This document shows, piece after piece, positions 21,243-32,544 of a DNA stretch of 64,000 nucleotides. The DNA is taken from positions 7,789,814 through 7,853,813 of the forward strand of contig CP136063.1 in NCBI GenBank assembly GCA_032622095.1. Reading direction: 5' to 3'. Each line of letters begins with the position of its first letter. Position 1 is the stretch's first letter. The position numbers were made by a program, and so were the translations under genes. Source of the DNA: Siphonodentalium dalli (taxonomy: Eukaryota > Mollusca > Scaphopoda > Gadilida > Siphonodentaliidae). The notes under the pieces were generated by a model, which worked only from the letters and a program-made list of their open reading frames with translations, was not told the DNA's origin and did not search any database.

Positions 21243-22740
21243 ACCTGCCAATAACTTAAATTGGTCGAACATACCATTCGAAATTTATTTTGGAGGGACG
21301 TGGTAAAAGCGTGGCGCAACTCTATTTCCGCTAAAGCATATCAGCAACAAAATATAAAAACAAAAAACACTATGGAACAATGACAATATCATAGTCAACG
21401 AGAGGTGCTTGAACATCAATGAGTGGAGAAAGAAAGGAATTGATTTTTATCAATGACCTGTATGACAAGAGAGGTAATTTGATGACAGTCGAATATTTGG
21501 AAAACAAATTAGGTATAGCCACAAATTGTCTCACATTGCATGGATTACAAAGACAAATAATTAAACTTGACTATAACAGTGACCAGGAAGTCAAAATAGT
21601 AGAACGTCTAATAATTCCAGAGAATCTTGTTACGGAATAAAAGTGGGGGAAATTTTTTTTGTTTTATAGAGACCATATACACTTTATTATCAACAGTTAA
21701 AACTCAAACATCATCTGCAAAGAATAAATGGGAAAACGAATTAAATATAGCTATTCCATGGATATAGACTTTCTCTGCGCCCTTCTTCTTACATTTAAAG
21801 GTACTCAATCCGATCAGAGGGTCCCCATCTCAACAGATTCCAACAACAACAATCCGATCAGAGGGTCCTATATTACTATTTCTTTGGCTTTTGGGGTAAA
21901 TAATATTTGATTCGAGTCAAGGAACCCATCAAACAAAGCTCAGAGTTATTAGATATTGATTTTTGAAATTTGTTATTTTCTCGAGATGAGTACTAATAAT
22001 TGCCTTCGTAATATGCTCGAGATGTGTACACCAAAACACTATTCAAACAGACAAGGATGAATAACTCTAAAATCAAGTGGTAATAATAACGCAATTTTGA
22101 CTGTGTTCTGGGACAGAAAGTATTCCCGATAATGAAAAATAATAGATTTCTAAAATCGATATCTAAAAGATCTGAGCTTTGATGGGTGGCTTCCTCGACT
22201 CGAATCAAATATTTTTGACCCCCGAAGCCATTGAAATAGTAATTGAGAGGAGTTTTATCGGATTGAGTACCTTTAATGGATACAAAATACCGTTTTTTTT
22301 CAGTACAAAATTTTGACTAGAATGCCAGGAACAAACAAACTTTTAATAAATATGAAACTAAGATCTGACGGACTATGTCAAAGATGTCATAGCTATGAAG
22401 AAACGATATCTCATATGTTCTACTATTGCCCCACTGTAGACACACAATGATGGCTGTCTAAACATAATTTAAACCTCGATCTGACAAAGAAAAACATCAT
22501 TCTTGGAACACACTCGCAGACACAGACGAATAACGAAACTGAATACCTTTTACTTACAATTATTAAGTACTACCGGTACAAAACCAAATTTAACCCCAAT
22601 AAATTTACCATTTACCATTGCTTTCGCTGGATATCGAAAGAAGATACCACGCAGGCAGATATATAGCACTTCGGCGCGATCAAATGCAAACATTTCAAAA
22701 TGAATGGGAACACATTAAACCTTTAATAACGGCTTGCTAA
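21243..22740 (+). mobile_element. Decayed LINE ORF2 C-terminus, split by MITE-1
   Basis: Fragments in three frames read in order as the tail of a non-LTR retrotransposon polyprotein. AWRNSISAKAYQQQ (about 21,312) is followed by VNERCLNINEWRKKGIDF (about 21,391), FINDLYDKRGNLMTVEYLEN (about 21,448) and KWENELNIAIPW (about 21,727). The MITE follows, then QYKILTRMPGTNKLL (about 22,301), a zf-RVT-like knuckle CQRCHSYEETISHMFYYC (C-x2-C-x8-H-x4-C, about 22,378) and FQNEWEHIKPLI, ending at TAA 22,738-22,740. Several frameshifts and an in-frame TGA after the knuckle show it is dead. The reverse transcriptase core and endonuclease are absent: a 5'-truncated copy, as usual for LINEs. Confidence 0.8.
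21799..22272. mobile_element. MITE-1 copy 2, TTAA-flanked, inserted in the LINE
   Basis: Begins AGGTACTCAATCCGATC and ends ATCGGATTGAGTACCT, with TTAA at 21,795-21,798 and 22,273-22,276. Length 474 bp against 520 bp for copy 1. The arms are again foldback. The left arm has a tandem CCGATCAGAGGGTCC duplication, which also occurs in copy 3. The insertion splits the LINE between the KWENELNI and QYKIL segments. Confidence 0.88.
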
Positions 22741-22914
22741 GAACAGAAACATTCATACAATAAAAACGAGGCGAGTCTCCATGGACAGTTTTAATATCTT
22801 ATGAATATTTAATCTTTTCAATTTAACTTTATTAAACTAATATATTTAGAAATTAATATAAAACCACTAGCACCGAACAATTCGTATAGAAATATTTTCG
22901 TTTAAGCGACAGAG

Positions 22915-22945
22915 GAAGAGAAAGAGGACGAGAGAGAGAGAAAGT
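22915..22945. repeat. GA-rich microsatellite
   Basis: Runs of GAGAGAGAGAGAAAG within a purine-rich tract. No other function is suggested. Confidence 0.7.
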
Positions 22946-23570
22946 TGGAGTGCCAGTGACCCCACCCCTCCCCATCTCGTAGTACTATGTCAGTAAATAT
23001 TTGTGTTATGTATACAATACTACATGTACATAATATATATACGAATTGAATAAATAATAAAAAAATAAATTCCGCGCCTGGGCGGCTGGTTCATATGGAA
23101 TCCTATTAGGGCCACTTGCTAATGGCGCTTTCGGCTCGCGCAGAAAGCGACAAAAAGTGCGCCATTAGTAACGCGCCGAAAGCGCCGAAAGTGACGAAAG
23201 TGACAAAATGTGCGCCATTAGCGTTGTTTCGGCGCGCGCCGAAACATGGGCTAATAACGCACATTTTGTCGCTTTCGGCGCGTTATTAATGACGCACTTT
23301 TTGTCGCTTTCCAGTACTTATTTTCTTGAAATTGGCCCAAAAAAAAGGAATTAGGGGTCCCTGGGGGCTTCATTCCCTCATATGATTTGCTTATTGAATT
23401 AAAATTTGTTACCCCCCCCCCCCCCACCCCCATATTTTCATGTTATCAGCATCTCTGCCCCACGAATGTGTGTCTCCACCCTGGAGTTCTAGTAAATTTT
23501 AGTAAGGGGATATCTCCTGCACATATATATTTAGCATTTCCATGGTAATCAAAAGGGAATTATGAGTTAT

Positions 23571-24155
23571 TGGTGGACTGCTTCCTGCCTATATAGACTC
23601 GAAATTGGAATGCAAGACATATTTCCAAATGTCTCTCCACCCCGGAGTTCTAGTAAATTCCAGTAAAGGGACATCTTTTGCACAGATATATACAATTTTG
23701 ATGGTCATAGAATGTCATGGGGCAAGGATGCTGATTGTATGAAAATATGGGGTTTCTTGTTTACCAATTTTAAGTCAATTAGGTTATGACCATTGATATT
23801 GTATGTATATGTGCAGGGGATGCCCCTTTATTCAAATACAATAGAGCTCCAGGGTGGAGAGACAGTCATGGGGCAGGGATGCTGTTGATTTGAAAATAGG
23901 GGGATTTACCCAATTTTAAGTCAATACGTACACCATATGAGGGAAGCAAGCCTCGGGGGCCTCTAATTCCCTTTCTATATATGACAATCAAAATTGTATA
24001 TATCTGTGCAAGAGATGTCCCTTTACTGGAATTTACTAGATCGGGGTGGAGACACATTCCTGGGGCACGGATGCTGATATTCATTTGGAAATATGTCTTG
24101 TATTCAAATTTCGAATCTATATAGGCCCACCATATGCAGGAAGCCGTCCACCAAT
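23571..24155. repeat. Inner palindrome within the foldback element
   Basis: The left block 23,571-23,740 (TTATTGGTGGACTGCTTCCT, CCCCGGAGTTCTAGTAAATT, GGGACATCTTTTGCACAG) mirrors the right block 23,980-24,155 (CTGTGCAAGAGATGTCCC, AATTTACTAGATCGGGG, AGGAAGCCGTCCACCAATAA). The outer arms carry related but distinct copies of the same sequence, so at least four diverged copies alternate in orientation. Confidence 0.7.
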
Positions 24156-24589
24156 AATGCATAGCGCCCGCTCTCCCTTGGCGAAGCCGCGGAAGGGAAG
24201 CGACCTAGGGTATACGTATGCGGTTATACTAATCAACTTTTTCAGCCCAATTTTAAAATAGATTGAACTTACCTAAAATAGATAATTTATTCATAACTCA
24301 AGGGTCAGCCAAGTCCAAAATTATTGTTGGTGGCGGCCGCCATTTTGTATTGATTAATACCACCTCGAAATATGTAATTGGGCAAAATGATCCAGGGCAA
24401 AAATAAAAAAAACTTTGTTTCGGCAAATGTTAGCTATACTTCATCATATGTAGGGACAACATGCTCCTAAAGCCAAAGATATTTTAAAAATTGAATGTAA
24501 ATTAAACCAAAGATCTGGTTAACAAAAAAGTGAAATTGCATGAAAAAGTTTTGTTTACATATTTTATAAAATTATTAAAAATATTTGCC

Positions 24590-25138
24590 CTATCTAATCA
24601 TCGATACTAAATCACTCCTAAGACCCGCATAAAGCGAGCAGACCATCAGAAAGTGAAATTCATCTTCTATAGAGCCAAGTTCACAAAATAAACATGTTCT
24701 TTTCTCTACATATACCGGGGGGTTTACATGTCTGCCTTTTTCTATGAGTAATGAGTGATTACTAATTCGAAAACGAGCGAATGCGGTTCTATCCTCTATT
24801 GTGCTAGTGTGAATAAGGTAAGGTTCGATATTGTAGTCATGTTTAAAAAGTCGATACGTTCTCAGTTTATTTCTTCCTGTCGGTGAGGCTTCGTCGCTGA
24901 GGCTTATTTGAAAGTCAGAAGCCTTCGTAATTATTTTGAATTTGTTTAGTGTTGGACTCATGTTCCCTGGGTTGCGTGGTATGTATAGTCCTGACGCCTT
25001 TAGTGATGCACACGGGGATTTACAGACGGACCATACTCGCTGTTCTTCGACCGCTTCGTTTAATAATTTGCTGTCGTTGCGGGGCGATAACTTTATGGCA
25101 TACGACGCAATTCGACTATATGATTGTCTTGTGTCCCG
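24590..25138 (-). pseudogene. LINE C-terminal tail with CCHC-type knuckle
   Basis: A 182-codon open stretch on the minus strand, bounded upstream by TAA (25,139-25,141) and ending at TAG 24,590. It runs through VWSVCKSPCASLKASGLYIP, RNKLRTYRLFKHDYNIEPYL and RFRISNHSLLIEKGRH to a knuckle, CLFCELGSIEDEFHFLMVC (C-x2-C-x9-H-x4-C). The KLRTYRLFK, FRISNHSLLIEKGR and EDEFHFL phrases are typical of the region after the reverse transcriptase domain in animal non-LTR elements. No reverse transcriptase core lies upstream. The frame is undamaged, so it is younger than the LINE at 21-22.7 kb or was captured recently. Plus-strand frames at 24,936-25,250 are shadows of it. Confidence 0.68.
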
Positions 25139-25839
25139 TTACGGTTTATCATCAAATCCTTCTAAAGATAAAAATTCATCCGATAATCCCATGAACAGTA
25201 ACAAACGGGCGCAAATTACGTTTACGTATGATCATATTAATTCCCTTTAGATTACCATGGAAATGCTAAATATATCTGTGCAGGAGATATCCCCTTACTA
25301 AAATTTACTAGAACTCCGGGGTGGAGACACACATTCGTGGGTCAGAGATGCTGATAACATGAAAATATGGGGGGGGGGTACCAAATTTTAACTCAATAAG
25401 CAGACCATAAGAGGGAATCAAGCCCCCAGGGACCCCTAATTCCCTTTTTTTGGGCCAATTTCAAGTAAATAAGTACTGGAAAGCGACAAAAAGTGCGTCA
25501 TTAATAACGCGCCGAAAGCGACAAAATGTGCGCCGTTATGGTGCACTTTTTGTCGAAATGTTTCGGCGCTTTCGGCGCATTCGGCGCGCGCCGAAACAAC
25601 GCTAGTGGCGCACATTTTGTCGCTTTCGGCGCGCGCGCACCGAAAGCGCCGAAAGCGACAAAAAGTGCGCCGTAACGGCGCACATTTTGTCGCTTTCGGC
25701 GCTTTCGGCGCGTTACTAATGGCGCAATTTTTGTCGCTTTCTGCGCGCGCCGAAAGCCCCATTAGCAAGTGGCCCTAATAGGATTCCATAGGTTCCGGCT
25801 GAATCCACCTTGTCGTGATGGATTACACTGTTAATAAAA

Positions 25840-25985
25840 ACACCGTAGTTTCAACGGTCTAAGACCGCGCAACATCGCTGCCAACTTTTGACCGTTAAAA
25901 ATCATATCTCCACGGTATAATATCGCCGCTTTAACGGTCTGAGACCGCGGGATATCGCTGCCAACATTTGACCGTTTAACATACG
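25840..25985. repeat. Tandem ~76-bp repeat with ACCGTT/AACGGT palindromes
   Basis: AACGGTCTAAGACCGCG with ATCGCTGCCAACTTTTGACCG recurs as AACGGTCTGAGACCGCG with ATCGCTGCCAACATTTGACCG. Related CCACGGTATAAAACCGTTAA and CAGACCGT words lie at 29,881-30,005, beyond the right end of the neighbouring TIR element. Confidence 0.6.
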
Positions 25986-26197
25986 GTCAGAGGCCTATAC
26001 TATAGAATACATTTTTTGTAATAGCAGGCTTATTTGAGCCGTACAGAAGGTGTCGAGTACTATGGACCACTGTAATCTAGCAGCGAACGCGATTTCTTGT
26101 AAATCACAAAAAGACGGCAAATCGAGTACTATCGACCACCGTTCGTCAAACGCACATCTAAACATTTGTGATTTTGTCAAGGGAAATTACTCTAATG

Positions 26198-27649
26198 CAG
26201 TGTTCGCGCTGGACCGAAAAAAACTTTAGCCAAAAGTTTAGCCAAATGAAAATTATATTAGCCAAATGAAAAAAACTTTAGCCAAATGTTTTTTGGTCAA
26301 ATTAAAAAAAACTATGGCCAAATTAAATCATCGTTTTCTGGTCGGTTCACAATTAATGACTAAATCGTCAAATCTAACAGACACAGGTAAAACACACAAT
26401 AATTTAACTGATTTTGATGAACTGAACATATTTATATATATATCATTTATTAAACATTTATTAATCTTTATGTGAAAGAACGATTTGGGGGGGGGGGGGG
26501 GGGGGGTAACCCGGGATTGTCCTTTTTAATGTCATTTTTTTTATATCAATATCTTTTTGTAAATCATTAAATATTAATCATCCTTGCGAAAATATCTAAG
26601 TGACATCTTGAAACTAATAACTTAAAGGCACGTGAGGCCTTAGTTGTCGAAAATATTCATATTTGTTCCAATCACCGTAAACAGAAAAACATTAAAACGC
26701 ATACGGTTTCGTTCATATATACCATGACCATCGCGTAAACAGCATGTTTTCATAAAGATTTACTATATTTTACCTAAGCAAGAGCCTGATTGTGTTACAG
26801 AAGACAGCACAATGCTGCTGGATAATCACACACAAATGGCATAAACGCTCTTTGTTCGTTCCATATCAGGAATTCACCAACAAAGAACGCTCTTTATGTT
26901 TACCATCATAATATAAACAAACACCAGAAAAGTAACTTTTTATGATTTTGTTTACATAACAATGGTCAAAGATATGACAATAACATACTGTTTAAGCGAT
27001 ATTTCTTATTTGTATACGGACAAAGTCTGTCTACATTTTGTTGTTCTTTCTGTTTGTGGCGGTTTTTGACGGGTGGAAATATTTTCACAGGATACCCACC
27101 GCCAAGGCCAACCGTACCTTTAATATTGTTACGCCATTATCAAATTACAATCTGTCGTAAAAGCATGCATATTATTTTGAATGCATCGGTATAAACGACA
27201 AATAGCCACAAAATATATGTCGTGATTCACATTGGCTGATTAAGCTATTGTCTTACAATTGGTGCTCATAAACCTTGACCGTCATAAATACAATGTCACC
27301 ATAAACATGCCTTGTGCAGGAGCCCTGTCAGTGACCAGACAGACAATGTGGGATTAGCGGATTAAATGTAAAACAATGACCTTTTGCTGTTTCGTGCAGA
27401 GTGACGGGTTTTACTTTGTACTGTCCGCGATCGGGTTTCCCTTTGTACAGTCGGCGATATATTCCAACTTACGATGTTTTCGGACTAGATCGTTCACAAC
27501 GAAAACCCACTTGCCAAAAAATCATGCTGTCAGTCTCCATTTGGGGTCAAAAAAGTTTAGCCAAAAGTTTAGCCAAATGAAATTTTTATTAGCCAAATTC
27601 GAAAAAGATTAGCCATTGGCTAATTTGGCTACCGACAGCGCGAACACTG
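26198..27649. mobile_element. hAT non-autonomous transposon with perfect 8-bp TSD
   Basis: TIRs CAGTGTTCGCGCTG (left) and CGACAGCGCGAACACTG (right) agree over 13 bp. CTCTAATG occurs at 26,190-26,197 and 27,650-27,657, an exact 8-bp duplication. CAGTG starts and 8-bp duplications are typical of hAT. GTTTAGCCAAAAGTTTAGCC repeats lie just inside both ends. No transposase remains in 1,452 bp. A 20-G homopolymer sits at 26,487-26,506. It inserted into the surrounding TIR element and is younger than it. Confidence 0.9.
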
Positions 27650-28009
27650 CTCTAATGATATATGCGAATGATAATTATGGCAATGCCTATTTGTGTCAGT
27701 TGCTGAGTGATTTAGTTGATGAATAAAGGTACATTATGTGTGACTAGTTTCCGATACTTGGGTTATTTTGACCACAATTGCGCACGATGAAAAGTAATTC
27801 ATTCGGTATCGTATGGAATACTTACCATTTTCAGATATTTTATGTTACATGTTTATTAACGGTTTGTCGAAAAAGGTCGGCAAGCACACATATCGGTTGC
27901 CCTTCAAATGGCCACATAAACTTTATATGGAACCTGATTTGTCTAGCTAGCTTTGGGCAGGGACAGCGGCTGAAATATTAGAAGTGGGAACATCTAGACC
28001 TTAATAGTT

Positions 28010-28190
28010 GAAAAGGTTGAGGTACCATGCAGCTGGAAAAATTCAACCCATGATGGGGTGCGATGGTTGTTCTCGGACTTGGTATTTTCGACCTGTGTCA
28101 AGGATGGGTGTTCATTTGGAAATTCCAATGTGGACCAACACTCCCTCATCCAGGGTCTCCGGGGACATCCAACCTCGATTTTAAAACATG
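28010..28190. repeat. Diverged repeat shared with 11.6 kb
   Basis: See the copy at 11,530-11,700. The order of shared words is conserved (GATGGGGTGC, GACTTGG, CAATGTGGAC), with roughly 60% identity by eye. Confidence 0.35.
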
Positions 28191-29863
28191 TATATAGCAC
28201 CATCTGCTTAAACTATACCTAATTATCGGTACCTTCCATTTATACCCAACTAAGCGGCTGAATTTATATAAACATATGACATTTGGTTTATAACCAACAC
28301 GCACTACTACATTGGTAGGTTAAGGATCATGGGACCCCGATTTTTTCTAAGAATTTTCTCATGGAACATTCTGTGCGGCACTATTGGCCAAATTAAATTG
28401 TTTAGACCACAAGGTGAATGCAAACTTCTTGAGCACACAAAGGCCATGCGGTTCAAATATGTTACATAATGTCATAGTAAATGTTTGGGGTCTTAAAGGG
28501 CCCAAATGGGGTACTGTACGCCATTTTCATTAAATTTCCGGTGACAACAACGATCTAATATCGATAATATATAGAAACATAAGTAATTTGAGTCGAAGAT
28601 GTATTCTGTAAACGCTCAGGTTAATAGGCTATCTTAAAATTTAATAATTTGATATAAATTGAATTTATGACTGGAGCCATAAAATGGCGTCAATTAAATT
28701 ACGAATTACCGTAATCAAAAACAGTAATTGAGGGATACTGGATTTTTAAACCGATCGCACACACGATCGATTAAAATATTATGATGATACGGGGAGAACA
28801 CTCAAGCCACTCACTGACTAGCGACGATACAATAACTTAAATGATGATATGGGACTAGTATGCATATAATATAACTTTTATTTGATTCATTTTGTTGAAA
28901 ACTTTACAAAAATTACTCGACAACGACAATTTGTATTTTTGCATTCCGGTAAATTTGTCATCCGTAACACTACTTCGTACTCAACAGACTTTCAAATAAT
29001 GGAAAAATTGTTACCTTATTCTCCGACTCGGAGACTATAGAAACCAACAACAACATTTGGCGTACAGTACCCCTTTAACGCAACTTAGCCTGAAATTATC
29101 AGTAACTGTTTCAACACGAAATGCCACCACCCCCGATTCACCGCGTATCCGTGTACCTTCGCACAAAGATCGTTTATACGTTTTGAGCCCAAGCCCGACA
29201 ACTGTAACTCTTTAATTCCATTCATAATTAAAATCTAGGCCGCTGACATGATTATCTCCTTTCAACTCCATTGAGCGTAAACCACCTCAATGGGTTAACC
29301 ATTGAGAGCCCGTGACTGCATTACAAAGAACATGTACCCAGCTAATCGCATGCACTCACAATTATCCGCGCGGTAAATCGTCGTGATCACGGCGTGAAAA
29401 ATCAATAATGTAGCCTATGCAGTTGTAATCTAATACTTAATTTTTACAAAAATGGTATTATTGCTGTACTATAGAACCCGCTTAGACCATACTTTATCAT
29501 TCCGTATATATATATATATTGCGAATTTTTACATATTACAAAGCTGTAACGTTCGAGTACTATGAAAACATGAACAGATGAAACTTTCAGGCCACCTTTT
29601 TCTCCACCAAAAGCAAAGATTTTTCCGGTCAAGTGAATCCCGGTATATAGATGGTTCGCCAAAAAAGATCATATAAGTCATTACATGTCAATGTATTTTG
29701 CATATAAAGAGTTTTGGGCATATGTTGAGTTTCAATCTACAATGAAAGAAATACACTGATATAAATGCAGTCGAATACTATAGAACACAAAATATGTATT
29801 ACAAAATTAGTAAATCACAAATTAACGCTGATATTACAAAAATTGTATTCTATAGTATAGGCC

Positions 29864-30639
29864 CCTGGCCGTAGCATGTTCCACGGTATAAAACCGTTAA
29901 AGTAACTGGCAGACCGTAACCAGTAACTGTCAGACCGTTGTATTTTTTACAGTTCAGCAAACTTTAATTAATATCAAAACCGTAACTAATAAAGGTCAGA
30001 CCAATGGTATTTTTCATGGGTCAACACCAATGTTTTGCTCTTTATTTGCTAATTTACCATATAATAAGCCAGGTTCCCATGGTGGCAATATGATTTCCCG
30101 GTAGGCATTACGATTCATATGTTTTTGAATGGTCGAAACTAGTATAATTTGTAAACTGAAAATTACATCTTAGTTCTTATGTTATGATCATCGTTTAGAT
30201 GCAATGTAAATCCTCAATTCATAAAGTGATAGACGATACTTATGAAACTTTGCAGAGGATCAAGGATGCGCACGCGTAATGTGTTCGCCTTTGAAACCCT
30301 TTCACTAACTGCTGTATAAATATGGATGTACACAAAAAAAACGATACTAGTAATAGCTGATAAGCCAACCCATCACTATTCAGTTATGAGTAATACCAAT
30401 TTCGACCATTCTAAAACATGAATCGGCATGCCCTTTTAAGCCATAAAAAACAAGGCTACGTGTTTCGCAGTTAAAACTCAAATTCATGTACATGTAAAAG
30501 TAATGTATCTTAATAGCATACTTTTTGGTAACATACATGTATAAGGAGTGAAATTGTCCAGTCACTTGTAAACACAGTTTTTGTTTTAACAGTTGAATCC
30601 GTACATCAGGACAATACTGTACCAGTCAGCAGAAGTGGT
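29864..30639. other. Right flank of TIR element, then gene-free DNA
   Basis: 29,880-30,005 holds ACCGTAACCAGTAACTGTCA-type words related to the repeat at 25,840. The rest has no recognisable feature. Confidence 0.4.
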
Positions 30640-31020
30640 ATTTTTAGGCGCACCTTTATTGTGATATTGAGCGTGCCCAATTTAGAAAAACGTGTGATTG
30701 TAGCACATTACCAAAAATCTGTCCCGCTTATTATTGCAATACTGAACGCAAAATATTGCGATACTTAGCGCGCTAAATTGCATACAAACCCGATAGTGTT
30801 ATATTTATATAATATTATATAAATACTGTGCATGTAGTGTACATATATCAATTACAACTATAAGTATACACATATCTAAAACATTGTCTCTATTTATACA
30901 ATAAACAATATAGAAGAAGCAATAATTTGATTTAAATGTCACAATTTTGAACGCAAGATGTCGCAATATTAAGCGCAAAATGTTGAGATATTAAGTGCAA
31001 AATATTGCAATAATATCACA
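30640..31020. repeat. Element with ~22-bp GCGCAAAATATTGC motifs at both ends
   Basis: The right side has three tandem units of about 22 bp (AACGCAAGATGTCGCAATAT, AGCGCAAAATGTTGAGATAT, AGTGCAAAATATTGCAATAA). The left side carries TATTGTGATATTGAGCG and ACGCAAAATATTGCGATACT. TTGTGATATT on the left and AATATCACAA on the right are inverted, so this may be a small TIR element. Confidence 0.45.
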
Positions 31021-31086
31021 AGCGACATGCTTATAACCTTTTTATGTTCTGACAGCGAAATTTATAACAATGAATAAACAAGAAGG

Positions 31087-31160
31087 GAATATATCATCCT
31101 TTATTGTTAATACTTGTTCCTCGATAATCTACTTCACAGTTGGGGTGGTCCCAGCTCGAG
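31087..31160. repeat. Diverged arm of the 33.3-kb palindrome family
   Basis: GGGAATATAT, TTATTGTTAATACTTGTTCC, TCGATAATCTACTTCACAGT and GGTCCC follow the order found in the arms at 33,278-33,351 and 33,470-33,545. Confidence 0.5.
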
Positions 31161-32544
31161 AATACATGCTTGTTTGCGACTTTTGTGAGCTTATTTCGTA
31201 CTCCCAGGTCTCTATCCCAGGTCTCTAATCATTGTGATGGTCAATAACAGTGATAGCGGAGACTTAGACTGAAATTAATAATAGTGATGAAAATTTAGTT
31301 CTATTTAATCTATTTTAATTTAATTCTATATATGTCTCTATGCCAAATAATTTAATGATCGTTGAAAATTTTATCCAAAATTACTGATCATGCGGCATAT
31401 GCTGACAATATTGTTAGGCATCTGATAGTATATAAACATTTGAATAATTGCCCGGGAGGAATTACATTAGTGTAAGGGACACAGAGCAAAATCGACCACA
31501 AAGTCACTTAAATCTTGCAATTTCAAAGTTGGACCTTCGCATTTTACGACACACATTAAGGAATAGGTATTTCATAATTTATTACCTGTACTGTTTTTTT
31601 ATTGTTACAAACTTCCCTATCGCAACAGCAAAAACTTTGTACTGGTGGAATATATCATTCTCGACGGGCATAGATACATAGGGATTCATGGCATGTCTAA
31701 GAAAATGCTACCAGATTAAACATATATATGACCATCTGCGATTGTCTCATGAGTGATTTAGAACTAGAAGGCCATGACAGTTCGACCAGCTTGGCCTGGA
31801 ATTATTATGTTTAGCATAGAGATTATCCCAATTCCAATGTGTCAAGTCGACAATAGCAAGTACGCAGGGCTATATTTAATAATTTTTCCACAAATGGCCA
31901 TTATATAGCCATGCTGACCGAGCTCCCGCTTAATGCTCAACGTTTAAACCGATAACAAAGTGTCACTACACTCTATAGTATGCCGAGACCAAATGGGAGA
32001 TGTTCTTCTTTTCCTTCATTCACCAAGTCAATTGACTCACCAATTCACTGGGCTTCACGTGCTTGTCATATATGTGTGTCGACTGCTCTGTAGACCATAA
32101 ACTAGATGGCTAGAATTGTATTTTGACCCGAGTCACACTCACAGTGAGTGGATGAGGCTGAGCCTGAAGTCGTTGAAAACTAAATTTACTAATCTGTAAT
32201 AATACTAATACAATCCTAATAGTAATAGTCTAGTAGTACTACTACTAGTAATAAATGAGTAAATCAGTCAGCTATAAAATGTCCATTTTCTGATTTGTTG
32301 ACCTGACAGTGTCACACTCAGTCTCAGTGACAGTGTCAGATATTAACAATTAAATTTAGAGAAGTAGACGGAACAATTTGCTGCTTGCAACTCTAACCAG
32401 TCCAGGTGAAAACAGACTTAAAATTTAACAGAACAAGTCAAATCATCGTAGTGACCACAGTCCAGCCCAACGTCCACATTCCACTCCAGTGACCTTCATT
32501 TTCATATTTGTTTTCAATCACACTCAGATTCGTCATTCACTGAT
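31161..32544. other. Gene-free stretch with simple repeats
   Basis: Low-complexity AATACTAATAC/TAGTACTACTACTAG near 32,198-32,255 and GTGACAGTGTCA palindromic words near 32,308-32,340. No supported reading frame. Confidence 0.4.

Larger units (their letters stand above)
23093..25790. mobile_element. Foldback-like element with GC-rich repeat termini
   Basis: The ends are inverted copies: ATGGAATCCTATTAGGGCCA from 23,095 and TGGCCCTAATAGGATTCCAT to 25,789. Inside each end sits a GC-rich array of short modules (GCGCCGAAAGCGACAAAA, GTGCGCCATTAG) in mirrored orientation (23,130-23,310 and 25,475-25,760). Further inverted segments follow (GGGGTCCCTGGGGGCTT against AAGCCCCCAGGGACCCC; then GGAGATATCC and CATGGAAATG blocks). 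GGTTC occurs on both outer sides (23,088-23,092 and 25,791-25,795), a possible 5-bp duplication. Long TIRs made of tandem modules are typical of foldback elements. The centre contains a LINE C-terminal frame on the minus strand. Confidence 0.75.
25992..29863. mobile_element. 3.9-kb TIR element hosting a nested hAT
   Basis: The left end GGCCTATACTATAGAATACA and the right end TGTATTCTATAGTATAGGCC (one mismatch) are inverted, and the adjoining TTGTAAT/ATTACAA extends the match. Flanks TACGGTCAG and, reverse-complemented, TACGGCCAG are also similar, so the true ends may lie further out. The motif TCGAGTACTAT or a close variant recurs at 26,055, 26,122, 29,552 and 29,771 and resembles the terminus, suggesting subterminal binding sites. 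No transposase was recognised. The remaining interior (27,658-29,863) shows no supported gene. Superfamily unknown. Confidence 0.62.

Noticed and set aside
24936-25250. Two plus-strand frames of 81-104 codons
   Set aside because: They lie opposite the recognisable minus-strand LINE C-terminal frame and show no domain of their own.
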